A DNA stretch of 11,145 nucleotides from Stephanodiscus triporus (GCA_036939755.1 JALLAZ010001091.1:1-11145); one strand, 5' to 3'. Positions 1 through 7,063 are shown, counted from the first letter of the stretch. Notes: generated by a model not told the origin, from the sequence alone. A program made the numbers and translations.

Positions 1-38
1 ATTGGGGCCGCTGGAAGCCGGCGGGCGGGGGAGATCAT
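1..38 (-). CDS. Possible N-terminus of a leftward gene, cut by the window edge
   Basis: On the minus strand an ATG lies at 38-36 in a CACCATGA context and stays open to the window edge (MISPARRLPAAPN, about 12 codons). The sequence just upstream on that strand (roughly 39-100) is rich in CA and AAC runs and poor in ATG, like the leader at 4050-4190. The first 38 bases are clearly richer in G and C than what follows. The start, rich in R, P and A, could be the beginning of a targeting presequence, but 12 residues cannot show this. A competing plus-strand frame is open from 1 to 171 without a start, so this is a weak call resting on context only. Confidence 0.3.
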   Translation of the reverse strand, partial: MISPARRLPAAP

Positions 39-583
39 GGTGTCGGTGTTTTTCGTAAGTTGTGCATGCAGTCGGTTGTGGTTGTGCGTTGTGGGGGAGT
101 ATCTAGGTAGAGTAGTTTTACGCTCTCACTACAATACGTACCATACTTTTACTCAAGGGTAATGCGTAAGTACTAGGTACGGTATGGAACTATCTTAGTA
201 ATTCGTTGGTTTTTCGTTGGTTTTATTTTAAATTTTAACAAGCCGATAGTATGTATGGTAGGGGCTGCGCCGCGGAAGCTCGTTTTAAGGCAGTTAAGGG
301 GTGTTTATGTATTTATGTATGGTACTTAGTACATAATAGAGTAGTAGATGTCATTTTTAATGAGTAAACATTCATTAATGCCATTATTGTACAGGGGGGG
401 AAGGGGATTTTGCTCTGCGGACTCCAGCATGACAGCTTCACTGATCAATTAAGTATACTGCTGTAATGCCTCCGCAAGCCATTGCCATTGCCATTGCCAT
501 TCCCGTTGTTAATGACTTCAAATCTGCATTAATGGAGCATATCAATGCTGCATTTAGAATAATGCAGCAACAATCTTGAATGT
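39..583. other. Intergenic stretch without a recognised gene
   Basis: No convincing coding frame is seen. The stretch is AT-rich with short simple repeats: a tandem hexamer ATTGCC (about four copies, 479-502), a TTTATGTA doublet near 304-320 and a G-run near 394-400. A plus-strand frame is open from position 1 to a TAA at 172-174 (57 codons), but it has no start and no recognisable motif. Confidence 0.5.
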
Positions 584-819
584 GGGGGGAGACCCCCCTC
601 CCCCCCCTTTACAATTTAATGGATTTGTCATAATTTTCTTAATCACAGCTGTGTACATACTATTATCTGCACACCACTATCTCTATGTACGTATATAGTT
701 TTTTTTGTACGTAGATAGATAGCGTATTCTTCGTGTGGGGGGACACCCCCCTTCCCTGCATTTATGTGGATGCACATTAATACCAAATTTGGCGGTGCCG
801 GGGGGGGGGAGACCCCCCC
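584..819. repeat. Three G-run/C-run hairpins of one design
   Basis: Three perfect inverted repeats of the same layout occur within 236 bases: G6-AGA-C6 at 584-598, G6-ACA-C6 at 737-751, and G7-AGA-C7 at 803-819 (its G-run extends back to 800). Each has a 3-base loop. Each is followed by a pyrimidine-rich stretch ending in a TTTA-like tail. They could fold as stable hairpins, or the G-runs could form G-quadruplexes. The shared design suggests copies of one small dispersed repeat. Function is unknown. Confidence 0.7.
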
Positions 820-1658
820 AATCTCCCCCTTTATATTTTTTTCTTCTACACAAAACATCTACACGTCGGAATTTCATTTACACAGACAGAATGTGAAGCA
901 TGTGAGGCATGTGACATTCCTCAGATGCCGAAAACTTATTGAATTCCGACGTTGTCATTCGACAAAGATTTGGCCGCATTTTGACTTGTTGCAATCCTAC
1001 TGAGGAATTGCCATGATCATGTTTATTCAAACTATCATTGCAAGGCCGCCGTAATGATTTGATCGTACCCCCAACTGATGCCAACGATCTCAACTGTTGT
1101 CCTGTCAATGCGATCGAGAGTGTTCACTATCCTCATCATAATGATGTTGACAGCTGCCACGGTCATGTTGATCCGGCCACTGTTGACGATTTAAGCATTT
1201 GTGGTGAACAGTCTCTTCTTCCTCCCTCATGGGCCCATGTATATTTGCTACTGGGCATCTCACAACACATGAAAAAGGGTGCCAGCACACTCTTTTGTGC
1301 TGCAAACAGGATAAGTGTGCCGAGGCACAAAAAAAGGCTGTGTCAGTGCAGCATTGTGAATAGCTTGGCGGGAGTGTTGCCAACAACCCCATTTCAGCCT
1401 TCATAGCACAGGTAAGATGGCTATTTTCAATCCCTTCATCATCGTTGATGGCAAAGGCGAGTAGGAGAGAAGGTTTGTCGTCAATGCAGCGGCGGCAACG
1501 CCTTGTCGTTGTTGTTGTCGTTGTCATCATCATCGTCAGGTGGGGGGAACAAGAACGATCCAGGGACAACAGGATGATGAGGTTGACAACAACGGTTTGA
1601 AAAAATGATCCCTTGACCCTCCTCAGTGTTTCGGGGGAGGAGGGGACTCCATATCTGA
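820..1658. other. Region without a convincing gene; one strong splice-donor-like site
   Basis: A plus frame of 122 codons (1038-1406) begins with TTG and has no recognisable domain. The longer minus-strand frame opposite it is cysteine- and histidine-rich and equally unrecognised. At 1409-1417 the sequence CAG|GTAAGA is a near-perfect 5-prime splice site, so part of this stretch could be an exon of an unrecognised gene, but no matching acceptor or reading frame could be assigned. A GTTGTT/CATCAT simple repeat lies at about 1500-1540. It is roughly complementary to the GAC/AAC-rich tract at about 1888-1922. Confidence 0.4.
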
Positions 1659-2644
1659 GGGGCTCCATTTTCCCCGCAACTTGGCGTTAGGGGGTCCCAA
1701 TGTGAGCGTGATGATGGCGGTGGGCGTGGTGGGGTCAGATTTTGGGAATACGACAACAAAGTCCACAACGTCGGCAATAAAGTGGGCGACAGGACCGCCT
1801 CCACCATCAGGGACAGAATTGGTCGAAGGATTGGTGTGGGAGACGATGATGAGGATTCGGACAACAAAGTCGATCCGGGGAAGGGATCCAACGACGATGA
1901 CGACAACAACAACGACAACGGTTCAGATGGCGGCTCCAACAAGAGCACATGGGACGAGGAAATCTTGAGAGAATTGGGACTCTTGGATGCCCTCGTGGAG
2001 GACGATGACGGGTTCGACGCATCGCAGGATGTCGATCATTTTCATCCTGAGGCCATTTGTTCTTTCTGAGTTCTGTGGGAACTGCTCGCACGATGGGTGA
2101 CGCTGTCCACCGTCGACCTGGTCCTCGGCTATCAAGGGAAATGAAAAATCCCCTCGCAAGTCGATCTGTGGAAGCACGATGCCAAGGGGGACGAATTGGC
2201 CACGTCATCCCTTGCAAGGAACAACATTGATATCGGCGCATCGCGTCAGGCGGTCATAATGAGCATGCTCTCTCCAAGTTGAGAAGGGCGTGGATGGCAA
2301 ATGCCCAAGACAGGGTCGAGATCATCGATCGGAAGAACGTGGAGCAACAACTTGCTGACCTCGTTGGGACTTTTGATCCGGCCGTTATGGCTGCGAACTT
2401 AATCACGAAAATGTGGAAGGGCCTGACCACGATCTTGATTGTCATGGCATTTCCCGGTGAGGAACCGGCTACCAATGACGGCATCAAACTGCCGCCATCT
2501 ATTTTACCTTTGGATATAAATAATTTCAATAAGACTGGATTTACCATTGGACATGACCTACTTTATTTACGTAATAGAGCACCTATGTCTAATCTCACAG
2601 AAACAATTCAGGGACATCATCCGCCAGCTATGCACCTGTGTTGA
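1659..2644 (+). pseudogene. Decayed protein-coding region, function unknown
   Basis: One frame runs from 1659 to a TGA at 2067-2069, continues in protein-like sequence to a second TGA at 2142-2144, and again to a third at 2268-ish. From 2231 another frame takes over and stays open to a TGA at 2642-2644. The pieces look like protein: an Asp/Asn-rich linker (about 1890-1925), then a helical acidic stretch (WDEEILRELGLLDALVEDDD, about 1950-2008), LWELLARWVTLSTVDLVLGY near 2073-2133, and a charged helical part around AQDRVEIIDRKNVEQQLADL (about 2303-2362). No ATG opens the first frame. I do not recognise a family. The simplest reading is a pseudogene with two stops and one frameshift. The alternative is a live gene whose TGAs lie in introns, but no good GT-AG pair was found. 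The acidic tract could also be translated simple repeat. Confidence 0.35.
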
Positions 2645-3199
2645 GACACCAAGGAGACACACAGGCAGCCACCAGTGCCAGGCATGGCCTACACCTGGTG
2701 CATACTAGCAGGATACTCGGTATAGACCCCAGTAAGTGCAATGCATGGTGAAGTCACGGTATGATGTGCGCGCGGTAGGAATAGGTCGGCCGTTTGGGAC
2801 GGTATGATGTGCGCGCGGTAGGAATAGGTCAGCCGTTTGGGGACGGGGATGATGGGGGGAGGGGAGGGGATGAGGGGGATCATTCATTGTCCGGCTGTCG
2901 ATATCGTTGTTGTAGTCATACAGTACGCAATCATCTCCTTCCTCGCGTCGTCCAGGCATTCCCTCCCCTCGGCGCGTGTCGTCGCCGTCAAGTAGGCGAT
3001 ATTATTATTCCCGGCGGTGGCAACGATGCCGACCCAATCGGGACGATCGCCACGGCCGTCGGCACGAAATAATCATCATGCGATTAGGCATCCAACCCGT
3101 GGTGATAGTAATGATGTTCGGGCGATGACAACAGGGTGTGCTCGAGCTTCTCTTGGACATCCTGGGTCTTCATTGGGGCAGACATTTGTCATTTCCACT
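2645..3199. other. Noncoding stretch with a tandem duplication
   Basis: Apart from the 43-bp duplication at 2756-2841, nothing gene-like is seen. Frames on both strands are short and low in complexity (Pro/His on minus, Gly/Asp on plus), and none has a recognisable domain. Confidence 0.5.
2756..2841. repeat. 43-bp tandem duplication
   Basis: Two adjacent copies start ACGGTATGATG at 2756 and 2799. They differ at about one base (GTCGGCC versus GTCAGCC), so the duplication is recent compared with the surrounding decay. It is noncoding as far as can be seen. Confidence 0.85.
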
Positions 3200-3946
3200 G
3201 TCCTCTGTTGTTTGATATGAGGAGGGATGTAGATGTGGGTCTCTGTTATTTCTCATATATGGTACAGAGGAGGGATGTAGATGTGGTCTTCTGTTGTTTC
3301 ATATGAGAGGAGAGCGGAGGGACGTAGATTGCCATGCTATTCTGGTTCTTGTACAGAGAAGGGACGTAGATTGTGCTCATATGTTGATTCATATGAGGAG
3401 GGACATAGATTGTGGTCCTGTGTTGTTTCATAGAATATGAGAGGAGAGAGGAGGGACGTAGATTGTGGTCCTCTGTTGTTTCACATATCAGAGGAGGGAC
3501 GTAGATTGTGGGGTCCTCAGATTTCATAGAACATAGAACGTAGCCATATGAGAGGAGGGACGTAGATTGTGGTCCTCTGTTGTTTGGTATGAGAAGATGG
3601 AGGGACGTAGATTTCATAGAGAGGAGGGACGTAGCCATATGAGAGGAGGGACGTAGATTGTGGTCCTCTGTTGTTTCATATATGAGAGGATGGAGGGACG
3701 TAGAACATAAGTAGAACGTAGCCATATGAGAGGAGGGACGTAGATTGTGGTCCTCTGATGTTTCATATGAGAGGATGGAGGGACGTAGATTTCATAGAGA
3801 GGAGGGATGTAGCCATATGAGAGGAGGGACGTAGATTGTGGTCCTCTGTTGTTTCATATGAGAGGAGGGACGTAGATTTCATAGAGGGAGTGAGGTAGAT
3901 TTCATAGAGAGGAGGGACGTAGATTTCATAGAGAAGAGGGACGTCG
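3200..3946. repeat. Minisatellite of about 20 copies with higher-order structure
   Basis: The core GAGGAGGGACGTAG recurs about 20 times with variants (GATGTAG, GACATAG, GACGTCG). Between cores are two alternating spacer types: ATTGTGGTCCTCTGTTGTTTCATATGA, seen here in shortened forms, and a brief ATTTCATAGA. The short word GTAGCCATATG marks a higher-order unit, found at 3540, 3631, 3718 and 3809, giving periods of 91, 87 and 91. The first copies (near 3200-3300) and last copies (near 3940) are the most diverged, as expected for an array that homogenises in its middle. Minus-strand frames through it are translated repeat (ETTEDHNLRPSS units), and nothing suggests a true protein. The array ends just before the proposed leader exon of the next gene. 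Confidence 0.9.
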
Positions 3947-3989
3947 CCGAATCTTCCAATTTTGATCTTGTTTAATGTTGAGGATGTCA

Positions 3990-4194
3990 AGGAGCAACAA
4001 ACTCACCCGCCTCCCACTGCAACCTGTGTGCAAACAAGCTCAGTTTTGCCATTTTAATACCCTCATAAAAAATTATCCTCCCAGTCAAACCAGATTTTTC
4101 AGAATCATCCATCACACACCAGGAACTCAACGATTTGACCAGCAAACACACATCCAACGACTCGAACTACTGCCCACCCACAATTGATATAAAG
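3990..4194 (+). other. Proposed noncoding first exon (leader) with strong splice donor
   Basis: From about 3990 to 4194 no ATG occurs on the plus strand and the sequence becomes CA-rich, as in many stramenopile leaders. It ends at AAAG|GTAAGATG, with donor GT at 4195-4196, a near-consensus 5-prime splice site. CCATTTT at 4049-4055 fits the YCAYTYY initiator, so transcription could begin near 4051. I infer it to be the first exon of the gene whose coding exon begins at 5481. The left boundary is not determined. Confidence 0.4.
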
Positions 4195-4231
4195 GTAAGA
4201 TGATAATCTGGATTTTGATTCCTCGCGCCAG

Positions 4232-4460
4232 GATCAATTCGCCCTTGCTTCCCTCTCCTCATCCAGCGACGACGACAACGTAGACGGGCCATCAAGATCA
4301 AGATGACAACGATGAGATAATGACAAGGATGACGATGACTACCTTCACGGAGGCCTCCCACCTCGCCGGAGGATGGGTGTCATGATGCCGATCTCGGCCA
4401 TCATGACAGCCTGTCTGCTCCTCATCATTGTGACTGCTCCCTCCGTCAGCGTGCCTCCGT
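4232..4460. repeat. Diverged duplicated block, copy A (inside proposed intron 1)
   Basis: This block shares several landmarks in the same order with 4640-4830: a GCTTCC-pyrimidine stretch followed by TTATCCAGCGACG/TCATCCAGCGACG, then an AAC/GAC/ATCAAGAT-rich part, then ATGATG, then GA(T/C)CTCGGCC, then GCCTG-CTGCTCCT and ACT-CCC. Read forward, an ATG at 4382 opens a 45-codon frame with a hydrophobic signal-peptide-like start (MMPISAIMTACLLLIIVTAP), and CAG|GTAATC at 4478-4486 is a donor-like site. Read backward, it encodes a hydrophobic run followed by RRRWMRRGKQGRID. Either strand could be a lost or fast-changing exon, and neither is proven. Confidence 0.5.
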
Positions 4461-4639
4461 CTCTTTTGCTGCCCCGTCAGGTAATCAATGATGGGGTCCT
4501 GTCCAAGGCACAGGTCTGACAAGGATGAGGGGGAGAAGGAGGGGACAGCGGCGGCATGGGGGTGGGTGGGGAGTGGAGGTGGGGGGTAGTGGGCACCCGT
4601 CATCTTCATCAACCGACGATTGGATACTCGATACTCGAT

Positions 4640-4830
4640 CCACCCTCGCTTCCTCCTTCTTATCCAGCGACGGCTGACAATCAAGATAACGACAACAAGA
4701 ACTACAACGACGATCATAGCGCAAGCGCCCGCCTTTGCCGGTGCGATGATGCATCAAGACACTGACCTCGGCCGTCGAGACTGCCTGCTCCTTGTCCTCC
4801 TGATGACTCCCTTCGCCGCCTCCGCCGCCG
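4640..4830. repeat. Diverged duplicated block, copy B (inside proposed intron 1)
   Basis: This is the second copy of the block at 4232-4460, about 380-400 bases further on. Its forward ATGATG at 4746-4751 opens a 47-codon frame to TGA 4887-4889, with a hydrophobic Leu/Ala-rich middle (DCLLLVLLMTPFAASAAAA). Backward, it gives a hydrophobic Val/Leu run followed by SRRWIRRRKRGWIE, matching the backward reading of copy A. Indels between the copies are many, so the duplication is old. Confidence 0.5.
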
Positions 4831-4952
4831 CCGCTTATTTCCTCGCCATGTCATTGTCGTCAGTGGCTGCTCCCCCTCCTGGTGGTTGATTGTATTTGTC
4901 ATCATCTGGGTGACTGTTGATTCTCTACTCATCTTTCCAATTCTTGCCACAG

Positions 4953-5042
4953 CATCTAACATACATCCCCCCTCCTTCCTCCTTGCTCCCTACTTCTTCC
5001 TGCAATTGTCCTCACAAGAATAACTGTTACGAAAATTCAAAG
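4953..5042 (+). other. Proposed noncoding second exon
   Basis: The left edge is a strong 3-prime splice site: a pyrimidine-rich tract (4920-4948) ending TTGCCACAG at 4944-4952. The right edge is CAAAG|GTGAGC, with donor GT at 5043-5044. The 90 bases between contain no ATG and are pyrimidine- then CA-rich. It would be joined to the leader at 3990-4194 upstream (intron of about 758 bases) and to 5481 downstream (intron of about 438 bases). It could also serve as an alternative first exon. Confidence 0.4.
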
Positions 5043-5259
5043 GTGAGCTGGAATTTAACCATCGGTGGCAGCGCGCGTCAAGGAGGAGCAACTCGTTGCT
5101 CGCCACGGAGTTGATCAAGGGGTGGGGGGCTCGCAAGCAGGGGGATTGCAAGTTGCTAGCGGGGGGGAAGAGGTGGTGGGGGAGGTAATCTTTTCGCTCA
5201 TTCATCATTGTCCGGGGGTGATGGATGTGTTGGCTCTCTCCTTCATCTATTTTTTTTCA

Positions 5260-5289
5260 AAGCAAATTCAAATGAAGCAAATTCAAATG
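5260..5289. repeat. 15-bp tandem duplication
   Basis: AAGCAAATTCAAATG occurs twice back to back (5260-5274 and 5275-5289) inside the proposed second intron, after a run of eight Ts. It is probably slippage, and no function is seen. Confidence 0.8.
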
Positions 5290-5521
5290 ATGTAACCAAT
5301 CTTTGAATAGGGTCAAGACTCTTAGATTATTTGTTTGCTTTGTCTGCTGAACTCGAGTTGATGATGCTGTACAGCCGAATAGTCATGCTGCTATCTCCAT
5401 TGTCCATTGCCCATTGCCCATCGCCCATAGCTGTCTCATTATGTTCTGTTTCTCAAACTCTTGCATCCATTCCTCCTCAGATCATAACTTTGTTATTGAC
5501 TTAATCACCGCACAAAACAAA

Positions 5522-6010
5522 ATGGGCAACATTCCTCCTTCTGGCAACTTTAATTCTATCCATACTCCGGTCGAATATGCCACTGCCACAAACAGTTCAA
5601 ATGTAGGGTGGGACTGTGGCGAGATATTTATCGGTCTATTCACCCTTCCCAGGCCTTCAATCTGTGCAAGAGCATGGCGTGGTGATACTGGAAAAGTGTA
5701 CGCAGAGACAGGTCTCAAGTTCCAAAATTATGAAGGAAATGTTACTCTTTTCAAGGCCAATGCTGCAAGCACGAACAAATTGACGACATTCAATGCCAAT
5801 GAAGTCACTCGTATCTCTCAAATGTCTGTAATCCCAAATGGAAAACAGGTCGTTATTGACAAGTCCAATCCATACGGCGCCTTCTTTGATGAATATGGCG
5901 ACAGGGCCTTTGTGTATGCAAATGACATCGTTTACTACTTCGAACCAGGAAATCCTGGGTATGTCACTGCCGGATTCACTGGAAATGGAGCATTGACATG
6001 GGAGTTCTGA
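5522..6010 (+). CDS. 162-residue protein of unknown function, weakly beta-gamma-crystallin-like
   Basis: The ATG at 5522 was chosen because it has a strong context (CAAAATGG, A at -3 and G at +4) and is the first ATG after a good splice acceptor (CCATTCCTCCTCAG, AG 5479-5480). The frame is open further up, but only from a TTG (5414) and an ATG (5441) in poor context that would lie in the proposed intron. The protein has no signal peptide or membrane span. It is rich in Asn, Gly and aromatics and looks all-beta. Residues 73-100 (NVTLFKANAASTNKLTTF...RISQMSV) followed by 101-130 (VIPNGKQVVIDKSNPYGAFF...) resemble two successive Greek-key motifs of the beta-gamma-crystallin type (aromatic, Gly, then an IS-x-x-V strand), but this is by eye and weak. 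C32 and C48 could pair. A 48-bp minisatellite begins two bases after the TGA, so it probably lies in the 3-prime UTR. I do not recognise a closer family. Confidence 0.65.
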   Translation: MGNIPPSGNFNSIHTPVEYATATNSSNVGWDCGEIFIGLFTLPRPSICARAWRGDTGKVYAETGLKFQNYEGNVTLFKANAASTNKLTTFNANEVTRISQMSVIPNGKQVVIDKSNPYGAFFDEYGDRAFVYANDIVYYFEPGNPGYVTAGFTGNGALTWEF

Positions 6011-6011
6011 C

Positions 6012-6170
6012 GAGTTTATATTGGCCATGGAGCGGGACGAACGCTCATCGGTAGCAAAGGAGTTAATATATGGCCGTGGAGCGGGACGAACGCCCGCTGG
6101 CAGCAAAGGAGTTTATATATGGCCGTGAAGCGGGACGAACGCTCATCGGAGCATTGGAGTTTATATATGG
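6012..6170. repeat. 48-bp minisatellite in the 3-prime UTR of the 162-residue gene
   Basis: Units begin GAGTT(T/A)ATAT at 6012, 6060, 6109 and (partial) 6157, with periods of 48, 49 and 48. Each full unit contains AGCGGGACGAACGC. In copy 1 this is flanked as GAGCG...CGCTC, able to form a 5-bp stem with a 7-base loop. Copies 2 and 3 each carry one change in the stem. Translated frames through it on both strands are short repeat peptides with no independent support. Confidence 0.85.
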
Positions 6171-6578
6171 GACGATCTTTTCAGGGCTAAATGAGAATGA
6201 GAGTAAGACAGGCCTGGTCCGCCTACTGGGCGTAAAACAAACCAAAAATAAAAATTAAAATAGAAGAGATCAATTAGTGCCACATGAATACTTCTTCAAT
6301 ATCCCAGGTGACACATGACCCATCAGCCCCACACGATCACACATAAATACATCTCTCCGGCTCTTTCCAGTTGTCTCTCAAAAGTACTCTACTATGCAAT
6401 TATAATCATCCATACATAATTGCACCATTTGCGGAGGAGTTCTTCTAGCTACCCGGCCTTTTGTAAACTCACAGTCTCATCCCCTCCACCTATGTCTATG
6501 CTGTTAAAGTACTGCCCACAAATACATTTGGGACCTTCCTTCTACCCATCGCAGTCCCTATCTGTTCTTTTGTCTTCA
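6171..6578. other. Intergenic region between two genes
   Basis: It starts with the end of the preceding transcription unit. An A-rich CAAAAATAAAAATTAAAATAG stretch, written here in part (near 6242-6262), may contribute to polyadenylation. The rest is AT-moderate sequence leading into a pyrimidine-rich zone before the initiator at 6579. No gene or RNA gene is seen. Confidence 0.4.
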
Positions 6579-6585
6579 TCATTCC
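6579..6585 (+). promoter_or_regulatory. Initiator element TCATTCC
   Basis: TCATTCC is a perfect match to YCAYTYY, the transcription initiator known from oomycetes. The predicted +1 A is at 6581, giving a 31-base leader before the ATG at 6612. The pyrimidine-rich sequence on both sides fits a core promoter. Function here is inferred from the match and the position. Confidence 0.5.
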
Positions 6586-6611
6586 ATCGACTGTTGCCAA
6601 GTCAATCACGA

Positions 6612-6724
6612 ATGGCTCAGCAAACCCAGTCCGTTATGAGAATGAACAAAGGGCTTCCAATGCACGGCGACAATGTGGACAGAAATACTTGGGAGAACGC
6701 CACATTTTTGATGCAATCAGGCAT
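6612..6724 (+). pseudogene. Gene start of unknown function, interrupted by the copia LTR
   Basis: An ATG at 6612 opens a frame of 37 codons plus two bases that runs straight into the LTR at 6725 (MAQQTQSVMRMNKGLPMHGD, then NVDRNTWENATFLMQSG). Its amino-acid composition is ordinary and not low-complexity, and an initiator lies 31 bases upstream, so I take it as a genuine N-terminus. The same frame is open upstream to in-frame ATGs at 6492 and 6498, which would add a Ser/Arg-containing leader that could be an organelle presequence. With the initiator at 6579 those ATGs would not be in the mRNA. In the LTR the frame continues about 80 codons to a TAA, so only a fusion fragment could be made from this allele. 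The rest of the gene should lie beyond the 3-prime LTR, outside the window. The family is not recognised. Confidence 0.5.
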
Positions 6725-6757
6725 TGTTGGGGGAAATCAAATGTCCCCTACCAAGGG

Positions 6758-6830
6758 CAGACCGCGAGAGGATGTAATCCTCCCTAATGCCAGACCGCGA
6801 GAGGATGTAATCCTCCCTAATGCCAGACCG
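6758..6830 (+). repeat. 33-bp direct repeats in LTR U3 with internal hairpin
   Basis: CAGACCGCGAGAGGATG... starts at 6758 and 6791, and CAGACCG again at 6824, so there are two full units and a partial third, with an exact 33-base period. Each full unit contains GAGGAT-GTA-ATCCTC, a perfect 6-bp inverted repeat with a 3-base loop. Tandem U3 repeats in LTRs often act as enhancers or repressor targets; that role is inferred here. Confidence 0.85.
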
Positions 6831-6940
6831 AGCGATGAGCGGGCACCAATCAAAATAGTTGATGGTCGCCCTTGGAGCCCAGGAGTGTACCTAGCACTAC
6901 GCCTCCTGGGCCGGTCCCTGGAAACAGCGTGGGAGAAGGC

Positions 6941-6962
6941 TTTTATACGCAGCTCTCACTTT
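6941..6962 (+). promoter_or_regulatory. LTR core promoter: TATA-like box and initiator
   Basis: TTTTATAC (6941-6948) is followed by TCACTTT (6956-6962), which matches YCAYTYY with +1 at A6958. The spacing from TATA to +1 is shorter than the usual 25-30 bases, so either the initiator works alone or transcription starts slightly further on. The start point matters for the self-priming proposal. Confidence 0.4.
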
Positions 6963-6973
6963 TAATTAATAAT
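6959..6973 (+). other. Left arm complementary to the primer-binding position
   Basis: CTTTTAATTAATAAT is the exact reverse complement of 7049-7063. It would be the extreme 5-prime end of the element RNA if transcription starts at A6958. Pairing can be extended, with one bulged A (6958), through CTCTC at 6953-6957 against GAGGG at 7064-7068, including one G-U pair. Confidence 0.6.
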
Positions 6974-7049
6974 CTCCAATTACTAAATCTATTCGGGCAG
7001 CTATCCTCGTTTCCAGCGGGTGGAGGCGAAAGGTTCGCTTGCATCAACA

Positions 7050-7063
7050 TTATTAATTAAAAG
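7050..7063 (+). other. Primer-binding position, predicted self-priming
   Basis: The bases directly after the LTR (TTATTAATTAAAAG) do not resemble the initiator-Met tRNA complement (TGGTATCAGAGC) common in copia elements, and no TGG start is nearby. They are fully complementary to 6959-6972. In self-priming elements such as Tf1, the 5-prime end of the transcript folds back on this site and is cleaved to give the primer. The geometry fits: a primer ending at 6972 would sit on 7050 and be extended into U5 from 7049. Caveat: the core TTAATTAA is itself palindromic, which makes part of the match easier by chance. Confidence 0.45.

Larger units (their letters stand above)
6725..7049 (+). repeat. 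5-prime LTR, 325 bp
   Basis: The boundaries are TGTTG at 6725-6729 and CAACA at 7045-7049, a 5-base terminal inverted repeat of the TG...CA type usual for copia LTRs. U3 holds a 33-bp direct repeat with built-in hairpins (6758-6830). A TATA-like TTTTATAC lies at 6941-6948. TCACTTT at 6956-6962 fits the YCAYTYY initiator, giving a predicted +1 at A6958. A small hairpin GCGAA-AGG-TTCGC (7026-7038) sits in U5. With only one LTR in the window, the boundaries rest on motif and position and not on an LTR-LTR match. Confidence 0.85.

Noticed and set aside
764..1108. Overlapping frames on both strands around the G-run hairpins
   Set aside because: The protein readings are G/P/V runs from the hairpins, with no other support.
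1105..1948. Minus-strand frames of 187 and 155 codons
   Set aside because: They are mostly antisense of GAC/AAC and GAT repeats, giving poly-Ser, poly-Pro and poly-Thr runs, and show no recognisable domain.
2000..2030. tRNA T-arm-like GGTTCGACGC
   Set aside because: No A-box, no cloverleaf pairing and no acceptor stem could be found around it.
3200..3946. CRISPR-like array
   Set aside because: The spacers are themselves repeated, core length varies, no cas genes are present and the setting is eukaryotic.
3246..3990. Minus-strand frames of 159 and 75 codons in the minisatellite
   Set aside because: They are translated tandem repeats. Frames stay open because the repeat unit lacks stops, and there is no start context or non-repeat part.
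4298..4717. Minus-strand 139-codon frame with an N-terminal hydrophobic run
   Set aside because: Not listed as a gene because the hydrophobic part is antisense of an AAC/GAC repeat and the rest is low-complexity. Kept only as part of the duplicated-block finding.
5086..5101. Small perfect hairpin GAGCAA-CTCG-TTGCTC
   Set aside because: A single 6-bp stem in a proposed intron with no T-run or other context; chance is sufficient.
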